Source: Algoriphagus sp. NG3 (lineage in GTDB: Bacteria; Bacteroidota; Bacteroidia; Cytophagales; Cyclobacteriaceae). From it: 64,000 bases of DNA. The notes below the pieces were generated by a model. The model did not search any database, was not told where the DNA came from, and was given only the letters and a program-made list of their open reading frames with translations. The position numbers and the translations under genes were made by a program. Location of the stretch: contig NZ_CP139421.1 of NCBI RefSeq assembly GCF_034119865.1, positions 1,488,001 through 1,552,000 on the forward strand. Direction: 5' to 3'. Of the stretch, positions 55,629 to 64,000 are shown piece after piece (the first letter of the stretch is position 1; the number at the start of each line of letters is the position of its first letter).

Positions 55629-55877
55629 TTAATTTACCTGAGGAATATTGAAGAGTAGCACTATCAAATCCTTAGGTGTATGTACGGTGCCGAGTTTTTC
55701 CTCCTGGAAAATAACCTGCAACTGGTATTCAAGCTCGAAAATAAGACCGTTTACAAAAACAGGATCCATCCGCAATTGCTCAATAAAATCAGCATTTTTA
55801 TGCTGACCAATCAGCGTAATGCCATACGAGTGGAAGACTTCGATGGCTTTTTTTAGCAGTGTAAATTGTTGGCTCAT
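55629..55877 (-). CDS. Small acyl-carrier-protein-like protein without the carrier serine
   Basis: 82 residues from the ATG at 55877 (MSQQFTLLKKAIEVF); the frame is open to 55946 but that part spans a palindrome and probably the promoter. The segment FIEQLRMDPVFVNGLIFELE then YQLQVIFQEEKLGTVHTPKD follows the acyl carrier pattern LxxDSLxxxELxxxLExxF with helix IV at the end. The DSL serine that carries phosphopantetheine is replaced by Pro39 (DPV). It could bind a partner of acyl-carrier enzymes without carrying acyl groups. The fold assignment is by eye. Confidence 0.55.
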   Translation of the reverse strand: MSQQFTLLKKAIEVFHSYGITLIGQHKNADFIEQLRMDPVFVNGLIFELEYQLQVIFQEEKLGTVHTPKDLIVLLFNIPQVN

Positions 55878-56192
55878 AGTAGGTGTCTTTTGAAATGAAA
55901 AAGAATAGTTAATTATGTATTTAGACCTTTCGGTCAGTGTGAACATGAAATCAAATATTTAGTTCCAAAATACTAGATTAAGACGTTATTACTTAGTGAT
56001 TCGCTACAGACAAGCCAATAATTAACAATAAATAGGAATGTTAATTTTACTTACTAACCAGTTGATAGCTAGTTAATTCTGGGGGTGAGATGATGTACTA
56101 AGGAGGGAGGTTTGGCGGATCAATTCGTCATTATACCGTATAAGTAGAAAACTTCTATTGCTATTCAATAGGGAGAAAGGCAGAGCATAGTA
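55878..56192. promoter_or_regulatory. Spacer with operator-like palindrome before the ACP-like gene
   Basis: GACC-TTTC-GGTC at 55924-55935 lies 47 bp before the start codon of the minus-strand gene. Palindromes of this GACCGAAAGGTC kind are typical of TetR-family operators. The remainder of the 315-bp gap to the RND gene stop shows no gene and no clear terminator for the efflux operon. Confidence 0.4.
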
Positions 56193-59100
56193 TCATAATT
56201 TTGGTGGTAGTAGTTTGTACATGACCGGAGTGACTATTCTTGAGAGGAGCGTAGAGCTGATCAATCCGCCAATCAAAACTATCGCAAGGGGTGAGATGAG
56301 CGGGTTTGTAGAAACAGCTATGGGGATCAATCCGCCGATTGCAGTGACTGTGGTAAGCACAATAGGCAAAAAGCGGACTTCTCCTGCTTCTCGGATAGCT
56401 TCATTGAGTGCTTTTCCTTCCATCCGTAGTTGATTGGTAAAGTCCACTAATAATATTGAGGTTTTCACTTCTATCCCTGCCAGTGCGATCAGACCGATGA
56501 TTGCAACGAAGGACAAGGAATTTCCCGTCAACCAAAGTGCAACTAGCGCCCCAACCATCCCCAGCGGAATGACTGACAGTACGATAATGGTGCTCTTAAA
56601 TGTTTTGAACAACAAAATTAATACGGCGATAAATAGGAAAACCGTGACAATTATTACGGTGTTGAATCCTGCAAAGGATTCTTGTCTGGTTTCGAATTCT
56701 CCTCCCATGGTAAAATCATAACCGTCCGGGAGATCTATTTTCTCCATTCCGGATATTACCTCATTGATGACACGGTCATTCAAGTAGTTCGGATCTACAA
56801 AAGCGGATAGAGAGACTGATCTGATCTTATTATAATGGTCTATGGAGAGGTTGCTGCTTTCTAATTTAAGATTAGCTATCTGGGACAGAGGAATTCCAGC
56901 TCCCTGCTGATTATTGATATATAAGCCATCGAAATTTGCCAAGGAGGCTTTTGCCACCCTCGGGCTAGTGATGATTATGTCCCGCTCAGATCCAAGCTCA
57001 TCTGTGAATGATCCCAAATTTAATCCGGCTATGGCCAGCCTCACCGTTCGGTCTATATCTGAGATATTGATTCCCAGTTGCCTCGCTTGATCCTTTTGGA
57101 TAGCTACCTTAATATCTGTTTTAAGATTGGCAACCGGATTGTTGATATAGAGTGTGCCTTCGGTGTTTTTGAGCAAGGTCTCAACTTGGGTGGCCAAGTG
57201 ACGGAGCGTATCCAGATTTTCCCCACTTATTCTTACTTCCACTGGAGCTGTTACTGGAGGGCCCTGTTCAAAGTTTTTCACTTCTATTTTTGCCCCCGCA
57301 TAGTTGATGAATTTACCTTTCAGTTCCTCAATTAGAGCCATTTTCTGAGGGGGAGTAGTCTCCGGATCCAACTGCACAAAGATCTGCGCATAATCCGTTC
57401 GCTCGTTTTCCGGGATTTCGTTATAGTAAATCCTGGGGTTTCCCTTGCCTACATTGGTGGAGAAATTCATCATTTCTGGAATATGGTGGAGTTCAGCTTC
57501 TACTTCTTTTGCCACCAGATCGGTTGTAGCGAGAGTGGATTGCAGTGGGGTAGTGATGTTGATAAGAAACTGTGGTTTTTCGGAGGGAGGAAAAAGGCTG
57601 AAACCGATTATCGGAAATAGAATCAATGAAGCTGCGAATATGCCACCCGCAATCACTAATGTTCGGACAGGCTTATTCAACGCCTTTTCTAAAACAGGTG
57701 CATAGCTTTTATGTATGGCATTTTGAACGAATGTTAATATGCGGTTTTCTTTACCTCCATGCTCTTTGAGCATTCTGGAAGCGAGAAAGGGGATAATCGT
57801 AAGAGATACCAGCATCGAGGCTAGCACACTCATAATGACCGCCAGCGGAAGACTTCTGATAAAATCGCCGGAACCTTCAGGTAAGAACACCAGTGGCATA
57901 AAGGCTATAATCAAAGTAACAGTACAGCCGACCACAGATATAGAGATCTGTTTGGTGGCTAAAAGTGCAGCATCCATTCTGGAATGGCCTTCACGGATCC
58001 ACCGTTCAATATTTTCTACTACAACAATACTGTCATCTACTAAAAGGCCTAGTGCAACTACCAAGCCTACGATACTTAGCTGATTGAGGCCGAACCCGAA
58101 GGCATTCAAAAGAACCAGACCGATAGCTAGGGAAAGCGGAATCGAGATCATTACAATCAGGGATGCCCGGTTTCCCAGGGGCAAAAGCGTAATAAATACC
58201 AATCCTATGGCAATCAAAAAATCCATCCCTAACCCACTTAGCCGTCTATTGACATAATCTGCCTGATCGAACGCTGTTACTAACGCAATGTTTTGCGGAA
58301 GTTCAGATCTGAAAGATTCCAGTACAGGAAGATACTTTTCCTGGAGTGTAGATATATTATTCCCCTCTTTCATTGCAGCTGTAAGGAACAGCGAACGATA
58401 GCCATTTAGCCTGGTAAGGTGAGTTTGATCCTCAAAGTCATTATGAACTGTAGCCACATCCTTAAGCGCAATGTTTTTGCCTTGGTAAGAAAATATGACG
58501 GTTTCGGCTATTTCGGATGAGGAGGCGTAATTCCCGCTTGTTTTTATGTTGAAAGTCTTGGCTCCGGCTTCTACAGATCCCCCCGGAATATTTGCGAGTT
58601 CGCTTTGAATACTTCCTATGATAGCATTTAAAGGAATATTCATTTCTGAGATTTTATCCAAGCTTAACTCGATACGGACGATTTGATCCGGAATCCCATG
58701 GATTTCTACTTTCTTCAACTCATTGATCTTCTCCAAAACATCCTGTAGCCTATCCGCATAGCGTTTCATTTGCTCCTTAGAAGCATTTTCAGAGATCATA
58801 GCAAGCTGTAAGATGTTCACATCTGATGGTCTTACTTTTCTGATCTCTATACTTTGAATATCCTGAGGGAGCTCTGGGCGAAGGGAATTTACTTCCCGTA
58901 CCAATTCTTGGTATTTCTCATTGACGTCTTCATTATAGTTGTATTCCACGAAAATCACCGCAACCCCATCTTGTATTTCCGTTTTTATCCTTTTAATGTC
59001 TTCCAGTCCGTAAATCACCTTTTCCAATGGATCTACTACCAGTTCCTCCATATCTTCTGGACTAGCTCCAGGATATACCACTACTACAGGAAACTGTGGA

Positions 59101-59225
59101 GCTTCTATTACCGGATCCTCGCTTCGGGGCATATTGAAAAATGTGGTCACGCCCACCGCTACTGTCATCAGAAAAATGATCAGCGTAAACTGATAATTTT
59201 TCACAGCAAAATCTGATAGTTTCAT
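56193..59225 (-). CDS. RND efflux permease (inner-membrane pump subunit)
   Basis: 1010 residues of the AcrB/HAE1-type family. Twelve membrane helices in two halves, with PRSEDPVIEAPQFPVVVVYPGASPEDMEELVVDPLE in the first periplasmic loop and TM4 motif LVVALGLLVDDSIVVVENIE (the paired Asp residues of the proton relay). It exchanges protons for drugs or other compounds and forms a tripartite pump with the next two genes. Substrate unknown. Last gene of the tetR-tolC-adaptor-RND run. Confidence 0.95.
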   Translation of the reverse strand: MKLSDFAVKNYQFTLIIFLMTVAVGVTTFFNMPRSEDPVIEAPQFPVVVVYPGASPEDMEELVVDPLEKVIYGLEDIKRIKTEIQDGVAVIFVEYNYNEDVNEKYQELVREVNSLRPELPQDIQSIEIRKVRPSDVNILQLAMISENASKEQMKRYADRLQDVLEKINELKKVEIHGIPDQIVRIELSLDKISEMNIPLNAIIGSIQSELANIPGGSVEAGAKTFNIKTSGNYASSSEIAETVIFSYQGKNIALKDVATVHNDFEDQTHLTRLNGYRSLFLTAAMKEGNNISTLQEKYLPVLESFRSELPQNIALVTAFDQADYVNRRLSGLGMDFLIAIGLVFITLLPLGNRASLIVMISIPLSLAIGLVLLNAFGFGLNQLSIVGLVVALGLLVDDSIVVVENIERWIREGHSRMDAALLATKQISISVVGCTVTLIIAFMPLVFLPEGSGDFIRSLPLAVIMSVLASMLVSLTIIPFLASRMLKEHGGKENRILTFVQNAIHKSYAPVLEKALNKPVRTLVIAGGIFAASLILFPIIGFSLFPPSEKPQFLINITTPLQSTLATTDLVAKEVEAELHHIPEMMNFSTNVGKGNPRIYYNEIPENERTDYAQIFVQLDPETTPPQKMALIEELKGKFINYAGAKIEVKNFEQGPPVTAPVEVRISGENLDTLRHLATQVETLLKNTEGTLYINNPVANLKTDIKVAIQKDQARQLGINISDIDRTVRLAIAGLNLGSFTDELGSERDIIITSPRVAKASLANFDGLYINNQQGAGIPLSQIANLKLESSNLSIDHYNKIRSVSLSAFVDPNYLNDRVINEVISGMEKIDLPDGYDFTMGGEFETRQESFAGFNTVIIVTVFLFIAVLILLFKTFKSTIIVLSVIPLGMVGALVALWLTGNSLSFVAIIGLIALAGIEVKTSILLVDFTNQLRMEGKALNEAIREAGEVRFLPIVLTTVTAIGGLIPIAVSTNPLISPLAIVLIGGLISSTLLSRIVTPVMYKLLPPKL

Positions 59226-59288
59226 ATAATTTTAATTTGTCTTTCAAAGGCCATACTTGCCTGTCTGGTAAGTAGGGTCGATTTCATC

Positions 59289-60341
59289 TTAGTTTTGGAT
59301 TTGGATTTGGGAGTGGTCTGTGAGATAGGCAGAGCCCGAAATGATCAAATGGGGATAGCCCGCAAGGCCTTCAGTTACCTGGACTGTTTGTTTGGAGATG
59401 TTTCCCAGCTTAACAGATACTTTTTCAGCTGTTTTTTGATCTTTTGACACAAACACATACCCCTGGTCTCCATGGGCATCGAGGAGAGACTCATAGGGGA
59501 TTTCCCAGGCCTCTATTTGATTTCTTGGGAAAATAATAGCACGACCAAACATGCGGGAAGCCAATTTTATTTCTCCGGGATTGTCAGGGGTGATTTCTAT
59601 CCAGAAAGCTCCGGTGCCTGGATCGGCAGCCTGGCTCTTGCGAACAACTTTTCCGGATAAATTTCTGTTTTCCTCAGTGTCTGTCGTCAGGCTGGCAGAG
59701 TCTCCAAGAGAGATATATGACCAGTTTTGGTCGTTCACACTGGTTCGAAAAACCCAAGCACTAGGATTATTTCCGTTGATCTCCAAAACCGGAGCTCCGG
59801 AAGTGACTTGCTGCCCTTCATTCACGAATTTTGTCAAGACAAATCCGCTTTGATTTGCTCTGATTTGCGAATATTCCAGGTTAAATGCCGCCGTTTTGAA
59901 TTGTTGCTCAGCTAGTTCTAATGCTGTTTCAGCATTTTGCCGTTGTTCCAGTGTGGCCACACTGTCTGAGTAAAGTCTAGCGGCTCTTTCAAAGTCTCTT
60001 TTTGCTTTCTCCAGGCCAATTTTTGATTGGTTCAATCCAGACTGAACCTCGGTCAGATTCAAGGTGGCGAGCAGCTGTCCTTTCTCTACTTTCTCTCCTT
60101 CCTGCACATAAATTTTGGAAATAATGCCCCCAACTTTAAAGGACAAAATGGTTTCATTTTTAGTGGTAAAATTGCCACTAGTGGGTATCGGATTTGAATA
60201 GCTGCTTTTTTGGAGCGTTTGTACTTTTACCGGGATCACTTCTCCTTTGGAGGGAAGGATATTTTTGGTCTTTGCTTGGCTACAGCCGTAGGCTATACCA
60301 GCAAGCATAAGGATGGAATAGAGTTTTGTCGTGTTTTTCAT
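59289..60341 (-). CDS. RND periplasmic adaptor lipoprotein
   Basis: 350 residues. Lipobox IAYGCS (Cys20). The membrane-fusion-protein core shows a lipoyl-like part (KVGGIISKIYVQEGEKVEKGQLLATL), a helical hairpin (about 105-165), the second lipoyl half (SGFVLTKFVNEGQQVTSGAPVLEI) and a beta-barrel domain. It links the RND pump to the outer-membrane channel. Its start is 2 bp after the channel gene stop. Confidence 0.93.
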   Translation of the reverse strand: MKNTTKLYSILMLAGIAYGCSQAKTKNILPSKGEVIPVKVQTLQKSSYSNPIPTSGNFTTKNETILSFKVGGIISKIYVQEGEKVEKGQLLATLNLTEVQSGLNQSKIGLEKAKRDFERAARLYSDSVATLEQRQNAETALELAEQQFKTAAFNLEYSQIRANQSGFVLTKFVNEGQQVTSGAPVLEINGNNPSAWVFRTSVNDQNWSYISLGDSASLTTDTEENRNLSGKVVRKSQAADPGTGAFWIEITPDNPGEIKLASRMFGRAIIFPRNQIEAWEIPYESLLDAHGDQGYVFVSKDQKTAEKVSVKLGNISKQTVQVTEGLAGYPHLIISGSAYLTDHSQIQIQN

Positions 60342-60343
60342 GA

Positions 60344-61699
60344 TTAATAGGTATCAGTGAGCAGTTGTCTTTCAAGTGTGGCTTGGGCTTTTAAGAGGGC
60401 GTAGGCGGTAATCGTTTTCTGTAATTCAGCTTGTGTGTACTGGTTCCTGGCATCTATGAATTCTATCAAGGAATTGGTGCCTTCTTTAAAACCGCGGTTT
60501 ACTAATCTGAGGTAAGTACCCGAGGATTCTGTCTTCTTTTCGGCTGAGCGATAAGTGGCTTCACTTGTCCTCAATTGATTTTTTGCAAGCTTTAGGTCTA
60601 GGATTAGCTTGTTTTCCGTGAGGTTTTGTTGAATTGCAATATTTTCCAATCCAAGTTGTGAGCGCTGTATTTGTATCCTATTCCTATTTCCCTGGAAAAT
60701 GGGAATGGAAAGATTCAGTCCAAAAAATAGGTATGCAGTGTTTTGGCTACTGAATTCGAAATTGAAAGCCTGGCTTCCCAGGTCAGCAAACGTATTAAGT
60801 CTAGGGATCCAGAAGTTTTGGCTTGATTTCAACTGGATTTCCTTAATAGAATATAATGTGGCAAGCTGTAAAAGTTCAGGTCTTGATGAGAGGAGTTCTT
60901 CTTGTGTGAGACTTCTGATCACTTTCCAATCGAGAGTCTGCTCTTCAAAAACAAGTTCGGTTTCCAGAGGTCTGTTGAGGAGGAAGTTAAGGTAATAGCC
61001 TGCGTTCTTCTGTCTATTCTCGGCTTCGATCATTAGGGCATTTATATTTTCAACCTCACTTTCAGCCCGTAATACAGATGCAGGAAGCCCACTTCCACTT
61101 TCAAGAAGTGATTGGGTATCCCTTAAATTCTGCGCAACCAGTTCCTTTGAGCTTTTAATCACGTCTATGGCTGTGTGGGCAGTGCAATAGTCGAAATAGG
61201 CAAGTTTGATATCTTGGATAAGTGTGGCTTTGTAGATCGCCAGATCGTATTCAGAGACTTGCACCTGTTTTTCGCGAATGTCTTTTTGATAGGAGAGATC
61301 TGGATTGATGAGAGGCATACTCACTCTGATTCTGGCATCATAAAAGTTGTTGGGCAGGAAGTTTTCGCTGACGTTTTCCAGCTGCGGGAATTGTCGGGAT
61401 TGGGTCAACTCATTCAACGTGCTATAAACATTGTTAAGTAAATCCCCGACTGGGAAATCAATTGTACGCCCTCCTGTTGCGAGATTGTAACTAGCCCCAA
61501 AATCTATCGCAGGCAAAAAATAACTTTTGGCATCTTTCAGAGCCAGGATGCTATGCTTTGTCGAAATATTCTTCTCCTTCAGAACCAGGTTGTTTTCAAT
61601 CCCTAGCTGAATATATTCTTTCAAAATTTCCTGGGCAGGCAAACTATGGTTAAGTAATACGCAAAGTAGAATCAGTAAACTGCTAGTCTTAATTTTCAT
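60344..61699 (-). CDS. TolC-family outer-membrane channel
   Basis: 451 residues. Signal peptide (LLILLCVLLNHSLPAQ) then two TolC-type repeats of long helices and short strands (LGIENNLVLKEKNISTKHSI; SYQKDIREKQVQVSEYDLAI; NRIQIQRSQLGLENIAIQQN; GTNSLIEFIDARNQYTQAEL). Exit duct of the efflux system. A copy of the TetR operator lies 20-38 bp before the start codon. Confidence 0.93.
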   Translation of the reverse strand: MKIKTSSLLILLCVLLNHSLPAQEILKEYIQLGIENNLVLKEKNISTKHSILALKDAKSYFLPAIDFGASYNLATGGRTIDFPVGDLLNNVYSTLNELTQSRQFPQLENVSENFLPNNFYDARIRVSMPLINPDLSYQKDIREKQVQVSEYDLAIYKATLIQDIKLAYFDYCTAHTAIDVIKSSKELVAQNLRDTQSLLESGSGLPASVLRAESEVENINALMIEAENRQKNAGYYLNFLLNRPLETELVFEEQTLDWKVIRSLTQEELLSSRPELLQLATLYSIKEIQLKSSQNFWIPRLNTFADLGSQAFNFEFSSQNTAYLFFGLNLSIPIFQGNRNRIQIQRSQLGLENIAIQQNLTENKLILDLKLAKNQLRTSEATYRSAEKKTESSGTYLRLVNRGFKEGTNSLIEFIDARNQYTQAELQKTITAYALLKAQATLERQLLTDTY

Positions 61700-61718
61700 T
61701 ATTATACATTGTGTTTTT

Positions 61719-61737
61719 TATGAACAGTGTTTAATTC
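61719..61737. promoter_or_regulatory. Candidate TetR operator before the efflux operon (half-perfect)
   Basis: AACAGTGTTTAATT (61724-61737) matches 14 contiguous bases of the 19-bp palindrome found before the tetR gene; the far left arm has decayed. It lies between the tetR stop and the channel gene start. Confidence 0.55.
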
Positions 61738-61757
61738 AAAGGCAAAAAAAATGGGAG

Positions 61758-62369
61758 CTATCCCAAGAGTTTAAAGAAAGCATCTAAGCCATCGCTCACA
61801 ATGTTCTCCCTACGCGGTATGTCTATCACTTCACAGCGTTTCCGGATGTTCAGGGATACCAGTCCATGGACTGTGGACCATACCATATAGGCTAAGGATT
61901 CTGACTCATGAGCAGGGAAATACCCTTTGGCAAGTGCTTCTTTGATTGTCATTCTAAGTCCATTAAATGCACCTCCTCCTTCTACCCACTCTTCCTTTTC
62001 TGAATCGAATACATGGCATAGTGGTGCTTCCTTAATGAACATAAGATCATACATATCAGGGTTTTCCATGGCAAATCTTATGTAAATTCTACCCATCGCT
62101 TTTAATCTCTCTAGGGGATCTTTTATTACCGAAAGTACCTCCATTTTTTCACTAAGAGCTTTGAATCCTTCTTGATGCAATGCGTGGAAAATCTCATTTT
62201 TATCCTTAAAATAATGGTAGATTATTCCAGGGCTGTACTCAATTCTATCTGCTATGTTTCTCATGGAGGTTTTGTCAACACCTTTTTCCAGGAACAAACT
62301 TTTTGCAGCTTTTAGTATTGTCTCTTTTAGCTCTTCCTTCTCCCGTTCTTTGCGGTCTGTAATTCCCAT
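61758..62369 (-). CDS. TetR-family regulator of the efflux operon
   Basis: 203 residues. N-terminal helix-turn-helix (ILKAAKSLFLEKGVDKTSMR, NIADRIEYSPGIIYHYFKDK, NEIF at about 18-62) and a C-terminal ligand domain of the WHG type (MYDLMFIKEAPLCH; MVWSTVHGLVSLNIR). It is the first gene of the run and is flanked by operator copies on both sides, so it probably represses itself and the pump genes. Confidence 0.92.
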   Translation of the reverse strand: MGITDRKEREKEELKETILKAAKSLFLEKGVDKTSMRNIADRIEYSPGIIYHYFKDKNEIFHALHQEGFKALSEKMEVLSVIKDPLERLKAMGRIYIRFAMENPDMYDLMFIKEAPLCHVFDSEKEEWVEGGGAFNGLRMTIKEALAKGYFPAHESESLAYMVWSTVHGLVSLNIRKRCEVIDIPRRENIVSDGLDAFFKLLG

Positions 62370-62393
62370 TTTTGATTTTGAATGGTTAAAATT

Positions 62394-62412
62394 AATTAAA
62401 CACTGTTTAATT
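62394..62412. promoter_or_regulatory. Perfect 19-bp palindrome before tetR
   Basis: AATTAAACACTGTTTAATT, 9-bp arms around one C, 25 bp before the tetR start codon. It is a strong candidate for the TetR operator because a partial copy precedes the efflux operon. Confidence 0.7.
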
Positions 62413-62420
62413 TCCCAGAT

Positions 62421-64000
62421 TTATTGTGATTTATTTTCTGATTTCTCGACCTCTTTGATAGAATCACTATCCCAAGTTTGATCATTTACAGAAAACTTAC
62501 GCATCAATTCTCCGGATAGAAGACTTTCCTGCATTTCGATCTGCTGTTTGTTTTTTGAAATATACTCGTCCTGATTGTCTTTATAGTTCACCAGTATCTT
62601 CAAAGCATCTTCGTCATATGTCCGAAATTGTTTAGCAAGCCTATGCACAGTATGTGCCCGGAATCCAAGTTTTTTGAGGACATCTTCTCCCATGCGAATG
62701 GATGTATCCAGATGCTCTCTATAAATGTTTTTCACGCCCATTTCCATAAGTTCAAATGCGTCGTATGTGTTCTTGGCCCGAATCATCACATCCAGATGCG
62801 GAAATTCCTCCTTGCACAGTTCTACTATTTTTATGCTATACGGAGTACTATCAATTGCCGAAATTAGGATAGAAGCCTCATTTGCCCCGGCGGCATGTAG
62901 TAACTCTGCACGTGTCCCATCACCGAAATATACCTTGAACCCCATTTTCCTCAGGTATTCTACCCGGTCGGGGTCTGAGTCTAATATAGTAGCCTCAACG
63001 CCATTGGCTCTTAAAAATCTGCCTAAAGTAGACCCAAAATGACCAAATCCGATAAGTATGACTTTATTGTGTTCGTCTATTTTATCCATTTCTTTCTCGA
63101 TATCCTGGTGGGTCTTATCGATAGCTGGAAGGATAAATTTATCCAAGATTACCAAGAGTAGGGGGGTGATAGTCATGCTCAAGGCAGTTACCGCCATGAG
63201 GGTATCTGAAAGCGACTGGTCAAAAACACCTAGTTGAAGTGCAAAAGCATAGGTCACGAAAGAAAATTCACCTACTTGGGAAAGGCCAATGGCAAAACTG
63301 AGGTTAGACGAAATTCTTAGTTTTTTGCTTTTGCCGATGAGGAGCAATATGATAGTCTTCAGTGCGATAACCCCTAGCGTGAGCGATACTATTATTGAAG
63401 CGTCGGAGTAGATTAGATTAAAATTGATAGTAGAGCCTACAGCCATGAAAAACAAGCCTAAAAGCAAGCCTTTGAAAGGTTCCAAATCAGATTCTAACGC
63501 ATGTCTGTAAGGGGAATTGGCTAAGATTACTCCTGCCAAAAAGGATCCCAATGCAGGGCTGAGGCCGACCAGCTCCATCAGGAACGCTATCGCAACTACA
63601 ATCAATAGGGCTGAGGCAGTAAATAATTCCCTCAACCTGGTTTTTGCCACCCAGTTGAGCAGTGGGCCAAAACCAAATTGTCCTAGAAGCACCACTATGG
63701 CTATGGCGCCCACGATCGCCAGCGTTTGACCCCATCCCGGCAAATTGTCAATAAAACCATGAATACCTGATGTGGCTTCCACTGGAGTACTTTGCCCAAA
63801 AACCAAAAGGGGCAAGAGAGCAAGAATAGGTATCACCGCTATATCCTGCATAAGTAAAACCCCAAAAGACATTTTGCCCGTAGGAGTATTCATCTCATTT
63901 TTTTCCTTTAACGATTGCAACACAATGGCTGTAGAAGACAAAGCCATCGATAAGCCTATAGCGAGTGAAATCTGCCATTGTATGTCTAGAAAAATGCCGA
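62421..64000 (-). CDS. Kef-type CPA2 cation:proton antiporter with RCK domain (partial)
   Basis: At least 526 codons; the frame stays open to the right edge (GIFLDIQWQISLAIGLSMAL just before the first in-window Met at 63947), so the N-terminus is missing. Membrane part with FGVLLMQDIAVIPILALLPL and LSPALGSFLAGVILANSPY (CPA2 signatures), then a TrkA-N/RCK domain at the start of the soluble half (VILIGFGHFGSTLGRFLRANG, ILDSDPDRVEYLRKMGFKVY, FGDGTRAELLHAAGA). It exchanges K+ or Na+ for protons under nucleotide control. It ends 52 bp before the tetR start, on the same strand. Confidence 0.93.
   Translation of the reverse strand, partial: GIFLDIQWQISLAIGLSMALSSTAIVLQSLKEKNEMNTPTGKMSFGVLLMQDIAVIPILALLPLLVFGQSTPVEATSGIHGFIDNLPGWGQTLAIVGAIAIVVLLGQFGFGPLLNWVAKTRLRELFTASALLIVVAIAFLMELVGLSPALGSFLAGVILANSPYRHALESDLEPFKGLLLGLFFMAVGSTINFNLIYSDASIIVSLTLGVIALKTIILLLIGKSKKLRISSNLSFAIGLSQVGEFSFVTYAFALQLGVFDQSLSDTLMAVTALSMTITPLLLVILDKFILPAIDKTHQDIEKEMDKIDEHNKVILIGFGHFGSTLGRFLRANGVEATILDSDPDRVEYLRKMGFKVYFGDGTRAELLHAAGANEASILISAIDSTPYSIKIVELCKEEFPHLDVMIRAKNTYDAFELMEMGVKNIYREHLDTSIRMGEDVLKKLGFRAHTVHRLAKQFRTYDEDALKILVNYKDNQDEYISKNKQQIEMQESLLSGELMRKFSVNDQTWDSDSIKEVEKSENKSQ

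Overview
The window looks like a chromosomal segment of a Bacteroidota bacterium, most likely order Cytophagales and close to Algoriphagus or Cyclobacterium. This is inferred from protein families and signals, not from a database search. The evidence is a type IX secretion (T9SS type B) C-terminal domain with PKD and SprB-like repeats, carboxypeptidase-regulatory-domain outer-membrane proteins, a START_2 protein, a bacillithiol deacetylase, a 287-residue primary sigma factor without region 1.1, few Shine-Dalgarno sites, and promoters of the Bacteroidota type (-33 TTG, -7 TAnnTTTG). No transposase, integrase, phage gene, CRISPR array or rRNA was seen.

Layout. 1-5 kb: two minus-strand secreted proteins (one cut by the window edge) and a decayed Fic-protein relic. 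5-11.6 kb: a tightly overlapping minus-strand cluster with a DtxR/MntR-type regulator, a TroA/ZnuA-like metal-binding lipoprotein, an ATPase, two ABC-3 permeases (one fused to a second DtxR-type domain), a periplasmic thioredoxin-like protein and mnmE. 11.9-24 kb: a glycosyltransferase, dapD, a TPR lipoprotein, a CxxC-rich protein, a DUF4332 protein, a HerA-like ATPase, a flavoprotein, an HPt-like protein, an alpha/beta hydrolase, a GltB-like flavoenzyme, a gene-free hairpin-rich island and lhgO. 24-35 kb: outer-membrane and lipoprotein genes around the thrS-infC-rpmI-rplT translation cluster. 35-37 kb: an unusual Nramp-family transporter, then three 127-bp tandem repeats made of degenerate tRNA-Met copies, then the intact tRNA-Met. 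37-50.5 kb: lptF/G-type gene, rpsO, pnp, primary sigma factor, trxB, an M23 peptidase, bshB1, pdxH, yqgE, a DUF349 protein, tRNA-Thr and apbE. 50.9-55 kb: iron-uptake pair (PepSY membrane protein and TonB-dependent siderophore receptor). 55-64 kb: a small acyl-carrier-like protein, an RND efflux operon with its TetR regulator, and the start of a Kef-type antiporter.

How the parts connect. The DtxR-type regulator promoter carries TTTAG-N6/7-CTAAA-type dyads, and the same dyad flanks the siderophore-receptor promoter 43 kb away. This suggests one metal regulon joining the ABC importer with TonB iron uptake. The TetR gene and the efflux operon share a 19-bp palindromic operator. Most other genes are housekeeping.

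The strongest candidates for something undescribed are the tRNA-derived tandem array with palindromes in place of tRNA segments (36.4-36.8 kb), the permease-DtxR fusion (7.8-9.1 kb) with the shared operator, and the duplicated 108-bp three-hairpin element (22.2 and 22.6 kb).
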